Positions 18,108 through 26,030 of a stretch of DNA of 64,000 bases are shown here, piece by piece. Positions within the stretch are counted from its first letter, which is position 1. Each line of letters opens with the position of its first letter. This DNA is from Phycisphaerales bacterium (GTDB taxonomy: Bacteria; Planctomycetota; Phycisphaerae; Phycisphaerales; UBA1924): contig JASBRY010000009.1 in NCBI GenBank assembly GCA_030149165.1, forward strand, positions 372,001 to 436,000, written 5' to 3'. Both the position numbers and the translations under genes were made by a program. Under the pieces are notes generated by a model. The model was not told where the DNA came from and searched no databases. It worked only from the letters and a program-made list of their open reading frames with translations.

Positions 18108-19075
18108 AGCAGTCCCATCGCCTTCAGATCCGCGATCGGCTCATCGATCGAACAACTCCCATAGCTCGTCGCGAACCCCTCACGCATCTGTCCGAGCTCG
18201 ATCGTCGAGACTTTCGTCCCATTGTGCGAAACACTCTGATCCTCGAATACAAACGCCTTGGGATCCATCTCTTCCAGAATCCCGACAACCGTTCCCGGCT
18301 CAGGTTTCTTCGTCGCGCGAACATACGCCGCCGCGAAGAAGACATTGATGAAGCCGTGCATCACACCTCGCGGCGCGTTGTCTTCGTAAGTCAGCGCGTG
18401 CTCCGCACGGATCGGGTGATGCAATCCAGCCGTGCACTTGAAAGGCACATTCGCGTTCTTGCACGCGAGCATGAACTCCGCGATGTTCTCACAGCTTGGG
18501 AACATGCTTGGTTCCACCCCGCCGCAGCGGATCTTCGCGAGGACCCCCGATCCCGACATCGCCGCGATCAGCCCGCGTGGATCGCCGTTCATGATGATGT
18601 CCTGAGGAACCTCAAACGCGGTATCGATCATCTCTGGGATGATCTCAAGCGCCTCATCGATCTCATCCGCAGTGTTCACACGCATCTCGATCGCATCCAC
18701 CAGCGCTAGGCCGTTTGCTTCGTCGTCGTGATGCTCGTTGAACTTGTAGATCGCTTCGAGGTTCTCTTGCAGATCCCCGATGATGATCCCCGAAATCTGC
18801 CAAGGCTCCAGCACATCCGCGTGCTCCGGATACCCGCTCGTCGCGTGCGTGCCAGGCATCAGGATCGCGCCGTGCTTCGTGAGCTCATCGAGTTTGGGGA
18901 CCGGACAGATAAAGCGTCCGACAAAGTCCGCGTGCTGAGCGCGGAGATACTTCGCGTAGTTCTCCGTCGCTTTATTCATTGGGAGCTGACTGGGAGGGAA
19001 CAACCCCGCGTAGTCAATCAAACCACCCATTAAAGTCTGGATACTGGAGAGCACGCTTGTTTCTGAATCAGCCAT
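18104..19075 (-). CDS. Uncharacterised conserved-looking protein co-transcribed with MFS and fumarylacetoacetase
   Basis: 323 residues, soluble, no signal peptide. I do not recognise the family. It has well-formed alpha/beta periodicity with Gly/His-rich turns such as LIDYAGLFPPSQLPM near the start, KIRCGGVEPSMFP, FKCTAGLHHPIR and YGSCSIDEP at the end. The alternation of strands and helices (VGRFICPVP, ISGIIIGDL, ALVDAIEMRV, IIMNGDP, VLAKIRCGG) resembles a TIM barrel. The ATG at 19075 is preferred; an in-frame TTG at 19105 is weaker. The 4-base overlap with the MFS gene, then fahA, suggests work on a substrate or regulator of aromatic amino-acid catabolism. Confidence 0.7.
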   Translation of the reverse strand: MADSETSVLSSIQTLMGGLIDYAGLFPPSQLPMNKATENYAKYLRAQHADFVGRFICPVPKLDELTKHGAILMPGTHATSGYPEHADVLEPWQISGIIIGDLQENLEAIYKFNEHHDDEANGLALVDAIEMRVNTADEIDEALEIIPEMIDTAFEVPQDIIMNGDPRGLIAAMSGSGVLAKIRCGGVEPSMFPSCENIAEFMLACKNANVPFKCTAGLHHPIRAEHALTYEDNAPRGVMHGFINVFFAAAYVRATKKPEPGTVVGILEEMDPKAFVFEDQSVSHNGTKVSTIELGQMREGFATSYGSCSIDEPIADLKAMGLL

Positions 19076-19132
19076 ACACAACAGTAGGGGAACGCCGCGG
19101 ATCAACCCATCAGATTCAGATCAAGAATCGCA

Positions 19133-20263
19133 TCAAGACTCAGCGCATCGCCCGTTCATCTGCGATTCCCACGCACGCATGGACTCCGTGGGGTGCACAT
19201 CTGGATCAAAGAAATCACGCATGACATCCTTGAAGACCACCATCCGTCGATTGGTTGCGATGTCCCCATCCACATGACCGCAAGGCACACAGAACCGCCA
19301 TTTGTATCCAGGATCCGAATCGATCGCGTTGAACACCGCCGCCGCGGTCGGAGCCGGAGCGACCTCATCCCGCTGTGCCAGCATCGCAAGCGTGGGGACT
19401 CGCACCTTGCGTCCATGCACCACCGCGTCCATCAAGCGCAGTCGATGGATCAGTTCTTCTCTTCGATCCGGATACGCATCCAGAATCGATTTGAAACGAG
19501 CGCTCAGCCCCGCGTTCGAATGTTTTAAGCGCCAGTTCCACGCGCCCAGCGAGGGGACCTCCAGCGCGAGCCGATCCACAATCGGTCGTCCGAGCATCCG
19601 TCCCGACAACTGCGAAGCCGCGATCGTCGCGAGACCACCCCCAAGCGATCTTCCATGCAGATAAATATCCGGATGCCGCGGCTCCCCCTCGAGCCAAGGC
19701 TCCAAGTCCCGCGCGTCGCGTCCGAGCAGCGCGTTGCGCATCACGCGCACCGCATTACACACATCCGCGAGCGCATCAGGGAGCACCCAATCCTTGTGCT
19801 GATAATCCGCAAACCCCGTGGTGATCCACGAAGGATCACTCGCGTCCAGATCGAACGCCCCGCCGTGCATATTGGTCCGTGATCCCGGATACCCACGCAA
19901 GCGGATCGCGAGCACCGCGACCCCCTTGTCGCACACCGCCGACCAACGACGATCTTCCTGCTCCAATGTCTCAGGAGTCGAGTAGCCGTGCACCGTCACC
20001 AACGACGCGCGCACCGGGACATCCTTCGCCGGAGTGATCAGTCGACACCCGATCCGAACGCCATGCGTGGAAACAAACTCGTGCGTCGCCGATGGATCCG
20101 TTGGATCTTCAGCACTCCGCGCATTGAGCACAGGAGACTCCTGCGCCAGTCGCTCAAACCACGCGTTCCAGAACACCGAATGATCCGGCGCCGGCGTCGG
20201 ATCACCCACATGCGCGTAGGTCTCGACCGCACCCATCCCGAAATCGCTCGGCAGTTCATTCAT
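19133..20263 (-). CDS. Alpha/beta hydrolase, acetylxylan-esterase-like
   Basis: 376 residues. The fold is that of AXE1/cephalosporin-C-deacetylase-type esterases, which remove acyl groups from sugars. The nucleophile elbow GRSLGGG (HGRSLGGGLATIAAS, ~residue 205) supplies Ser. LAMLAQRDEVAP near residue 305 supplies the likely Asp, and PCGHVDGD near residue 340 the His. A YPGSRTNMHGG segment lies in the expected cap/oxyanion area. No signal peptide is seen, so it is probably cytoplasmic. It follows the PD40 propeller gene by 29 bases on the same strand. The real substrate is not known. Confidence 0.78.
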   Translation of the reverse strand: MNELPSDFGMGAVETYAHVGDPTPAPDHSVFWNAWFERLAQESPVLNARSAEDPTDPSATHEFVSTHGVRIGCRLITPAKDVPVRASLVTVHGYSTPETLEQEDRRWSAVCDKGVAVLAIRLRGYPGSRTNMHGGAFDLDASDPSWITTGFADYQHKDWVLPDALADVCNAVRVMRNALLGRDARDLEPWLEGEPRHPDIYLHGRSLGGGLATIAASQLSGRMLGRPIVDRLALEVPSLGAWNWRLKHSNAGLSARFKSILDAYPDRREELIHRLRLMDAVVHGRKVRVPTLAMLAQRDEVAPAPTAAAVFNAIDSDPGYKWRFCVPCGHVDGDIATNRRMVVFKDVMRDFFDPDVHPTESMRAWESQMNGRCAES

Positions 20264-20292
20264 CCGTCAGACAGTCCCCAATCAATCACTCA

Positions 20293-21564
20293 TCAAGGCT
20301 GGTAGCTCTCAAACTCCGCCGCATCCTTCTCCGCGATCATCTTCTTGCGGAGCTTCTTGTACGCCTTATCAATCGCTTTGAGATTCACATCCGCGACCCA
20401 GAGCTGCGAGCTCGGACGCCCCTCATCACCACGCAGCTCACCGCGTTGAGCCGTCCACATCATCGTTTTCCCATCGGGTGAGAACACAGGCAGCCCATCA
20501 AACCCCTTCGCGTTGGTGATCCGCATGCGTGGAGTCTCATCGAGCGGATACTTCCCAGTCGCATCGACACAGAAGACCTCGTAGTTCGCGTGCGACATCT
20601 CACTCGTCGCGTAGAACAGGTACTTCCCGTCAGGCGTGTAGAACGGACACCAGTTCACATGCTCGTTGTCCGTGATCTGGACCTCTTTCTCGATCCCAGT
20701 CACTTTCCCGTCATCATCAAACGCGAGCTGCGAGACGAAAATCTGGAGCAACTTATCCTCGCGCCGATCCGATCGGTAGCAGATCCACTTCCCATCCGGA
20801 GAGAAGAACGGCCCGCCGTCATACCCCGGCTCCGTGATGAGTGGTGTGTGCGAATCATCCTTGGAATCCCAGATCCACAGATCGCCGTCTGTCCCGCCCG
20901 GCTCAAGACGCGTGTAGAGAATGAATCGACCATCCGGGGACCACGATGCCTCCGCGTCGTACCCGTCACGCTCCCAGAGCGCCGTCGCTTCACTCTTGCC
21001 CATCTCCGCACAGCAGGTCCCGTGTGCTTCAGTCAGTGACATCTCGACGATGTCCATCTCACGCGGGAACTGCCAAGAGTATTTCGAGGTCCCACGCTGG
21101 TATCCCGCGACATCCTCAGTCTCTGGAGCGACAAGCGTTGTACCAAACAGCACGCGTGACGAGTCCTGCGGATGGAACCAGCCGCAGGTGTTGGACGATC
21201 CCCAGTTGGAGAGATTGGTGATGTGCTCGATCCCAGTGATGTCCTTCCCATCACGCACCACATCACTCACATACATCATGTAATGCTCAAGCGGCTCATC
21301 TCCCTTCGCCGGAGTCGGGATCGCTTGGAAAATGATCCGCTTGCCGTCGTGGGAGAAGTACGCCTCACCCGCTTTGATGAACTGGTCCGCACTCGTGATC
21401 TGCTGATGGTTGGTGAGGAACGCTTCTTCCTTGCTCGGCCATTGATCATCCCATTCGGGATTCGGATTCGATGCCATTGATGGAACAGCACACAGCGAAA
21501 CAGCGACACCCAAAACCGCAAGATTCAAGGCACGATCGGTCAGTACGGATACACTCGTGTTCAT
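20293..21564 (-). CDS. Secreted PD40/TolB-like beta-propeller protein
   Basis: 423 residues. A signal peptide (hydrophobic LNLAVLGVAVSLCAVPSMAS) precedes at least five PD40 blade motifs: YFSHDGKRIIF, SWSPDGRFILY, FFSPDGKWICY, FYTPDGKYLFY and VFSPDGKTMMW. These form a TolB-like six-bladed propeller in the periplasm, usually a protein- or ligand-binding platform. The ATG at 21564 starts a proper signal peptide; an in-frame upstream start at 21591 would overlap the divergent RluA gene. The C-terminal 30 residues are Lys-rich. It heads the long minus-strand gene run. Its partner is unknown. Confidence 0.82.
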   Translation of the reverse strand: MNTSVSVLTDRALNLAVLGVAVSLCAVPSMASNPNPEWDDQWPSKEEAFLTNHQQITSADQFIKAGEAYFSHDGKRIIFQAIPTPAKGDEPLEHYMMYVSDVVRDGKDITGIEHITNLSNWGSSNTCGWFHPQDSSRVLFGTTLVAPETEDVAGYQRGTSKYSWQFPREMDIVEMSLTEAHGTCCAEMGKSEATALWERDGYDAEASWSPDGRFILYTRLEPGGTDGDLWIWDSKDDSHTPLITEPGYDGGPFFSPDGKWICYRSDRREDKLLQIFVSQLAFDDDGKVTGIEKEVQITDNEHVNWCPFYTPDGKYLFYATSEMSHANYEVFCVDATGKYPLDETPRMRITNAKGFDGLPVFSPDGKTMMWTAQRGELRGDEGRPSSQLWVADVNLKAIDKAYKKLRKKMIAEKDAAEFESYQP

Positions 21565-22372
21565 GGGAGATACTAGGTCCACAAGACGCATCTATCGAAA
21601 TCCGCCGGACATCACCGAGTCCATGATTCGTCGTGTCCAGACCGGACCGATCCCGCATTTCCAGTACACCCCCCCAGAGGGTCCAATCCCAGTGCTCTAT
21701 GAGGACGAAACCTTCGTCGTCGTAGACAAGCCTTCTGGTATCCTCTCTGTTCCTGGAATCGCCGAGGACAAAAAAGACTGCGTGCGATCGCGAGTCGAGG
21801 AGCAGTTCCCGCTCGCGACCGGACCGATGACCTGCCATCGACTCGACCAGTCCACCTCAGGGGTCATGATTCTCGCGCTCAACCCCAAAACCCACAAGAA
21901 CCTCTCCAAGCAGTTCGAGGATCGCAAGATCACCAAACGCTACCTCGCGCTCGTCGAGGGACACCTCGAATCAGACGAGGGAACCATCAACGCGCCGATC
22001 CGCAAAGATGTCGATGTCCGACCACTCATGCTCGTCGACCATCTCTACGGCAAACCCTCTGTCACCCACTACACCGTCCTGAGCAGAGAAGAGTTCAACG
22101 GACAACCCGTCACCCGAATCGAGCTCGTCCCACACACCGGACGCACCCACCAACTCCGCGTCCACTGCGCCCACCCCAAAGTCACGACAGTGGGGGATCG
22201 CAAAGAAGGCGAAACCGACGGACTCAACGCGCCGATCATCGGAGACGAGCTCTACGGCTCCGATGTCAACGACCCCTACAAACAAAGACTCTGCCTGCAC
22301 GCATCCATGCTCAGCATCCACCACCCCATCACGGGCGTACGCATGACCTTCAAAGCACCAGATCCGTTCTGA
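21563..22372 (+). CDS. RluA family pseudouridine synthase
   Basis: 269 residues. It converts uridine to pseudouridine in rRNA or tRNA. The catalytic block is HRLDQSTSGVM with the Asp nucleophile. VVVDKPSGILSVPG, ITKRYLALVEG and the HTGRTHQLRVHCAH segment are standard RluA motifs. No S4 domain is present, which fits RluA/TruC-like short members. The start is doubtful: ATG 21563 would overlap the divergent propeller gene's start codon, GTG 21557 is next to it, and ATG 21623 would leave 58 bases for promoters. The target position cannot be told. Confidence 0.9.
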   Translation: MGDTRSTRRIYRNPPDITESMIRRVQTGPIPHFQYTPPEGPIPVLYEDETFVVVDKPSGILSVPGIAEDKKDCVRSRVEEQFPLATGPMTCHRLDQSTSGVMILALNPKTHKNLSKQFEDRKITKRYLALVEGHLESDEGTINAPIRKDVDVRPLMLVDHLYGKPSVTHYTVLSREEFNGQPVTRIELVPHTGRTHQLRVHCAHPKVTTVGDRKEGETDGLNAPIIGDELYGSDVNDPYKQRLCLHASMLSIHHPITGVRMTFKAPDPF

Positions 22373-22387
22373 TATGGACAGATAGAC

Positions 22388-22882
22388 TCAATACCGAAAC
22401 GGCGGCAGATGCGGCGCCGGCCAGCTCAGTCCCACCGCTTCCATGATCCGGCGCATCTCGATCAGATCCTTTTCCCCGAAAGCATCGCGATCGCGTGAAT
22501 CCACATCGAGCACGCCCCAGCAGTCACCACTGTCGTCGAACATCGGGATCACGAGTTCCGCACGATCCCTCGGATCGCACGCGATGTACTCCGGACCAAG
22601 ATGCGCCACATCCGAGATGATCATCGGTCGTTTCGTGCGCCACGACTTGCCGCACGCGCCGTGCAACTCGATCGGAGAACACGCTGGAGTGTCTCGAGAT
22701 GGGCCGAGCGTCATCGACTGCTCCCCCTCGTCAATCGTGTAGAACCCCACCCACGACACGCCTTCGTTCATGAAAAAGCGCCAGAGCACATCCACAACCT
22801 CACGCATCCGTCGGACGCGATCACCCGCGACATGATTCAGCGCCAGCGCAACAGGTTCATACTCTCGATCAAACGCGGCCAT
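22388..22882 (-). CDS. msrC: GAF domain protein, free methionine-(R)-sulfoxide reductase-like
   Basis: 164 residues, a single GAF domain. Free-Met-R-sulfoxide reductases (fRMsr, E. coli YebR) use three Cys residues. Here ACSPIELHG, GACGKSW and YIACD align with the family's three positions, and WVGFYTI plus VLDVDS match its conserved strands. This predicts reduction of free methionine sulfoxide with thioredoxin in the cytoplasm. The ATG at 22882 gives the family's normal length. A longer frame to 22942 would run through the rpsR terminator, so it is rejected. It is convergent with RluA. Confidence 0.8.
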   Translation of the reverse strand: MAAFDREYEPVALALNHVAGDRVRRMREVVDVLWRFFMNEGVSWVGFYTIDEGEQSMTLGPSRDTPACSPIELHGACGKSWRTKRPMIISDVAHLGPEYIACDPRDRAELVIPMFDDSGDCWGVLDVDSRDRDAFGEKDLIEMRRIMEAVGLSWPAPHLPPFRY

Positions 22883-22913
22883 GCCCAATCCTATCACCAG
22901 AATCGTTTCAATG

Positions 22914-22940
22914 AAAAAACCGACTGGAATCCAGCCGGTC
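22914..22940 (-). terminator. Terminator of rpsR
   Basis: Read on the minus strand, ccggctgg pairs with ccagtcgg (one G-U pair) across a short loop and is followed by TTTTTT. It lies 26 bases after the rpsR stop codon and in front of the GAF gene. Confidence 0.8.
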
Positions 22941-22965
22941 ATGAATACTCAATCGTTCGCTGGGA

Positions 22966-23205
22966 TCAGAGGGTTGCGTTGGTGAATGGGAGCAGTCCCA
23001 TGTGACGCGCCCGCTTGATCGCAGTCGCAACCATCCGCTGCTGACGAGCGTTGGTACCGAGGCGCTTGCGCCCGTAGATCTTGCCGTTCGGGGTCATCAT
23101 GCGACGAAGGTTCTCGACATCCTTGTAGTCGACATACTCGACGCCCTTGCCGGAAGTGGTGGTCACCTTGGTCGGTGCGGTCTGGAATCGTTGGAATCGG
23201 CTCAT
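22966..23205 (-). CDS. rpsR: 30S ribosomal protein S18
   Basis: 79 residues, normal for S18. VEYVDYKDVENLRRMM, KIYGRKRLGTNARQQR and VATAIKRARHMGLLPF are the invariant core that contacts S6 and 16S rRNA in the platform of the small subunit. The ATG at 23205 (MSRFQRFQ) gives the family length; an upstream start at 23262 adds residues with no resemblance to S18. Usually rpsR sits in an rpsF-(ssb)-rpsR-rplI operon, but none of those genes is here. It lies 90 bases after the DoxX/MauE gene and has its own terminator. Confidence 0.97.
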   Translation of the reverse strand: MSRFQRFQTAPTKVTTTSGKGVEYVDYKDVENLRRMMTPNGKIYGRKRLGTNARQQRMVATAIKRARHMGLLPFTNATL

Positions 23206-23295
23206 ATCTCTGTTTCCGTCCTGGTCGTTGTGGCTCGGGACTGTGATCAACGCGATCAACACCCCGAGCGACGGATTTCATTTGCGGAGAGGAGT

Positions 23296-23835
23296 TTAGC
23301 CCTGTTCCCCGCCATTGTCGACTGTCCACTCAGGTGCATCATCCATCGATTTGTCCCGATAGACCCGATCCAATGCCAAAAACCCGCCCTGGCGCCACAC
23401 GAGGTAGCTCGCCGGGATCAGCAGGACCAGATTCCGGACCACCTGACACCAGCCGACAGTCGCGTCGCAGATCAGATTCATATCTCCAAAGCATGAGCAG
23501 TCCGCGCTGATCAAGTCGTCCATGATGACATGAATCAGCGCCGCGATGAATCCCGCGAGCATGAGCCAGACCGCCGCAGCCGCCGCTCGTGTCCACAGAC
23601 CGAGGATCAGCAGCACACCCGCGATCATCTCTGCCCAAGGCATCATGTGCGCTGCCATGATGATCAGATGCCCATAGCGATCCGCATCGACCACCTGGAA
23701 TCCCTTGATCGCGTACGCGAAGGACTGGATCCCGTTAAGCTTGTTGTACGCCGCGAAGATGAACAACCCGCCCAACCCCACTCGAAGCGGGGTCTGGAGC
23801 AGAATGGATTCGACCCAGAGTTTCCCTTTACTCAT
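23296..23835 (-). CDS. DoxX/MauE family membrane protein
   Basis: 179 residues with four or five transmembrane helices. TPLRVGLGGLFIFAAYNKL and MPWAEMIAGVLLILGLW match the DoxX/MauE fold. The motif CSCFG followed by a further two Cys (ICDATVGWCQ) is the feature of MauE-type members, which are thought to move or use disulfide/thiol equivalents across the membrane. The gene overlaps the rhodanese gene by four bases (ATGA), so both are made together. A role in sulfur or redox relay with the rhodanese and the DUF1573 protein is inference. The C-terminus is acidic. Confidence 0.85.
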   Translation of the reverse strand: MSKGKLWVESILLQTPLRVGLGGLFIFAAYNKLNGIQSFAYAIKGFQVVDADRYGHLIIMAAHMMPWAEMIAGVLLILGLWTRAAAAAVWLMLAGFIAALIHVIMDDLISADCSCFGDMNLICDATVGWCQVVRNLVLLIPASYLVWRQGGFLALDRVYRDKSMDDAPEWTVDNGGEQG

Positions 23836-24503
23836 GGCGACACCCCCTCATCAGCACCGGTCGCTGTGGGGAATCCCGCGTTGACCCAGTCCTCGTATCC
23901 GGCGCCCATGATCCGCAGATCGGTGTATCCGAACTGCTCAAGCATCGCCGCGGTGTTCTTGGATGCATCGCACTCACCACCCACACAGTACAGCACGATC
24001 GTGCCATCCTTGGGGATCGAGTCCATCACCGCGAACGCAGCTTCGCTATCTGTATCAAACAACTGTGCCGGGAGCCAAGCCGAGTACTGAATATGACCCG
24101 CTTCATACTCGTAATCGTGACGAGCATCAATGAAGTACGCACCCTCTTCCCAGAGTATGTGCGACTCGCGCAGAGTCAGTGTCCCCTCTGGAACAGGAGC
24201 GTCCAGATCAACCCCATTGCCCGTGAACGCAGCCGTGGGTTGGGTTGGTGGACTCGACTCTGGTTGATCATCTTCGATCACAGCCGATGGTTGCTCGTCA
24301 GGAGTGTCAACTTCCTCCGGCGAATCTTCAGGGATGTTGTCTGCAGGGATTCCCCGATTGGGATCACCCTTCACCCCTTCAACACCAGACTTGGTTGCCG
24401 CTTCCTTGAGTGTGACATTCCCACTGACAAGCGAGTGTCCAGTACCCAAAAGAAAAGCGCCGCCGACGATCGCGAGCAGACGCTGTGGAGTCTTCATACG
24501 CAT
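23832..24503 (-). CDS. Secreted rhodanese-like domain protein
   Basis: 223 residues. A signal/anchor segment (LLAIVGGAFLLGTGHSLV) is followed by an acidic Pro-rich linker (~45-95) and a rhodanese domain (~105-215). The catalytic loop YCVGGECDASKN provides a Cys but lacks the Arg found in many sulfurtransferases; a second Cys in the loop could form a disulfide. FIDARHDYEYEAGHI is the rhodanese N-terminal signature. It would act outside the cytoplasm, transferring sulfane sulfur or acting as a thiol relay. It lies 53 bases after the DUF1573 gene and overlaps the DoxX/MauE gene. ATG 24497 is an alternative start. Confidence 0.85.
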   Translation of the reverse strand: MRMKTPQRLLAIVGGAFLLGTGHSLVSGNVTLKEAATKSGVEGVKGDPNRGIPADNIPEDSPEEVDTPDEQPSAVIEDDQPESSPPTQPTAAFTGNGVDLDAPVPEGTLTLRESHILWEEGAYFIDARHDYEYEAGHIQYSAWLPAQLFDTDSEAAFAVMDSIPKDGTIVLYCVGGECDASKNTAAMLEQFGYTDLRIMGAGYEDWVNAGFPTATGADEGVSP

Positions 24504-24556
24504 GCAGTTGCCCCGTGAGTGTGTGTGGAGAGTTCAGAACGGGTCAGAAGCCGCGC

Positions 24557-25750
24557 TTATGGCAGCTTCGGCTGGAGCTGCCCGTACATCTGCACAGTCA
24601 GCATCTCTTCGTCCGGAACATCAGTCATCACCGTGAGCTGAGCATTGAAACGCTGAGCAGGATTGATGACCGTCCCCTTGGCGCGGATGATCCACTCGTT
24701 GCGCTTCTCAGCATCGACCGGCTCAGCGGTGTACTGCGCATCAAGCACGACATTGTTCGATGCGACCGAGGTGATCTCAAACGCAGCGCCGCTCTTGGAA
24801 CTGATCGTCACCTCACGCTCGAACTCGTCACCAACCACCAAGCGTCCCATCGTCATGCGGACAGGAGTGAGCTGGAGATCACCGATCACGCGACCGACCG
24901 CCGCGATGGAGAAGATCGGCTTGTGCTCGTCGTTGGTCCGCACAGAAATCTCAGTGCGATGATTGTCCGGCTTCGCGCTCTCGAGCACCTTCACACGGAG
25001 GATCTGGAGCCACAGGTCATCGCCTTCTTTTTCAACCTTGCCGCCATCGATCACTTCGACAGAGAAAGTGTCTGGATCTTGAGTCGTCGCGCGAGTGACT
25101 TTGAAGTCCTCGAAACGACCATAGATCTTGATGTCCTTCGTCGAGCTTGAACCCTTCTGGGTCAGATCAAACGCGAGCACGCGAGGCTCAATGATCACCG
25201 CGTTCTTCACGAACGAGTGGACATAGACAGTATGGACAGGCTTGCTAGCCGAGTTCGTGTAGATCGTGATCACGCGAGAGATCGCGCCCTTCTTTCCAGA
25301 TGGATCGAAGGTCACCTTCATCGTACCGGTCTCGCCTGGCGCGAAGGACTTCTGCTCCATCTCAGGAACTGTGCATCCGCACGAAGGCTTGACGAGTTGA
25401 ATCTCAAGCGGCTGCGTGCCGGTGTTCTTGAACTCAAACTCAACAGGGACGGATTCAATGTCCAGAATCGTTCCAGTGCTCACCGTGGTCTCTTTGAAGA
25501 GCAGGATCGAATCAACAAGCGGCCCATCGGTCTGAGGCTCACCGCCTTGATTCACAGGTATATTTTGCACATTGGTAGGTTGCACACCATGGTTGTGCCC
25601 CTCGTGACCAGTCTGGGCAGGTTGCACTTCTTTCGCCTTCGTCTCGCTCCGTTCAGGAGCGGACTTGCTCATTTGAGCACTCGAAGTACCCACAACCATC
25701 CCAAGCAAAGAAATCGATGCAATCGAAAGTGTTCGTTTCATGCGTTTCAT
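24557..25750 (-). CDS. DUF1573 domain protein, secreted
   Basis: 397 residues. The signal peptide (MKRTLSIASISLLGMVVGTSSAQ) is followed by a His-containing linker (GHEGHNHG) and then the DUF1573 Ig-like domain near residues 90-180: VEFEFKNTGTQPLEI, PSCGCTVPE and PGETGTMKVTFDPSGKKG. A second beta-rich half follows. The family is abundant in Planctomycetes and Bacteroidetes and has no proven function. The ATG at 25750 follows gggaggat at the ideal distance; an upstream start at 25804 lacks one. It heads an operon with rhodanese and DoxX/MauE genes. The SCGC motif could be a partner for thiol exchange. Confidence 0.88.
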   Translation of the reverse strand: MKRMKRTLSIASISLLGMVVGTSSAQMSKSAPERSETKAKEVQPAQTGHEGHNHGVQPTNVQNIPVNQGGEPQTDGPLVDSILLFKETTVSTGTILDIESVPVEFEFKNTGTQPLEIQLVKPSCGCTVPEMEQKSFAPGETGTMKVTFDPSGKKGAISRVITIYTNSASKPVHTVYVHSFVKNAVIIEPRVLAFDLTQKGSSSTKDIKIYGRFEDFKVTRATTQDPDTFSVEVIDGGKVEKEGDDLWLQILRVKVLESAKPDNHRTEISVRTNDEHKPIFSIAAVGRVIGDLQLTPVRMTMGRLVVGDEFEREVTISSKSGAAFEITSVASNNVVLDAQYTAEPVDAEKRNEWIIRAKGTVINPAQRFNAQLTVMTDVPDEEMLTVQMYGQLQPKLP

Positions 25751-26030
25751 GTTCAGTATCCTCCCTGCGAGCTCATCGGTACCCACGCTCGCGGAATAGT
25801 CCAAGTAAGCACAAGTCTAGGTTTGGTTCACACACCATAAATCTTCTGCATTCATCCAGAAACAAGCAAGCTCAAAAACCTGCCGGAACAGACCAGATCG
25901 GTCGTTGCAGAACGCCACACCAACCCGAACCCATCCCTACTGACCCAGAACGCCCGCACCACCGGCATATTGCACCAGATGCGTCCGGAAATCAGGTTTT
26001 CTGAGAATCCCAAGACCGACTAGATACCGA

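Noticed and set aside
16746-18164. 472-codon plus-strand frame antisense to the MFS gene
   Set aside because: Its composition is Arg/His/Gln-rich with no domain. The minus strand gives a perfect transporter.
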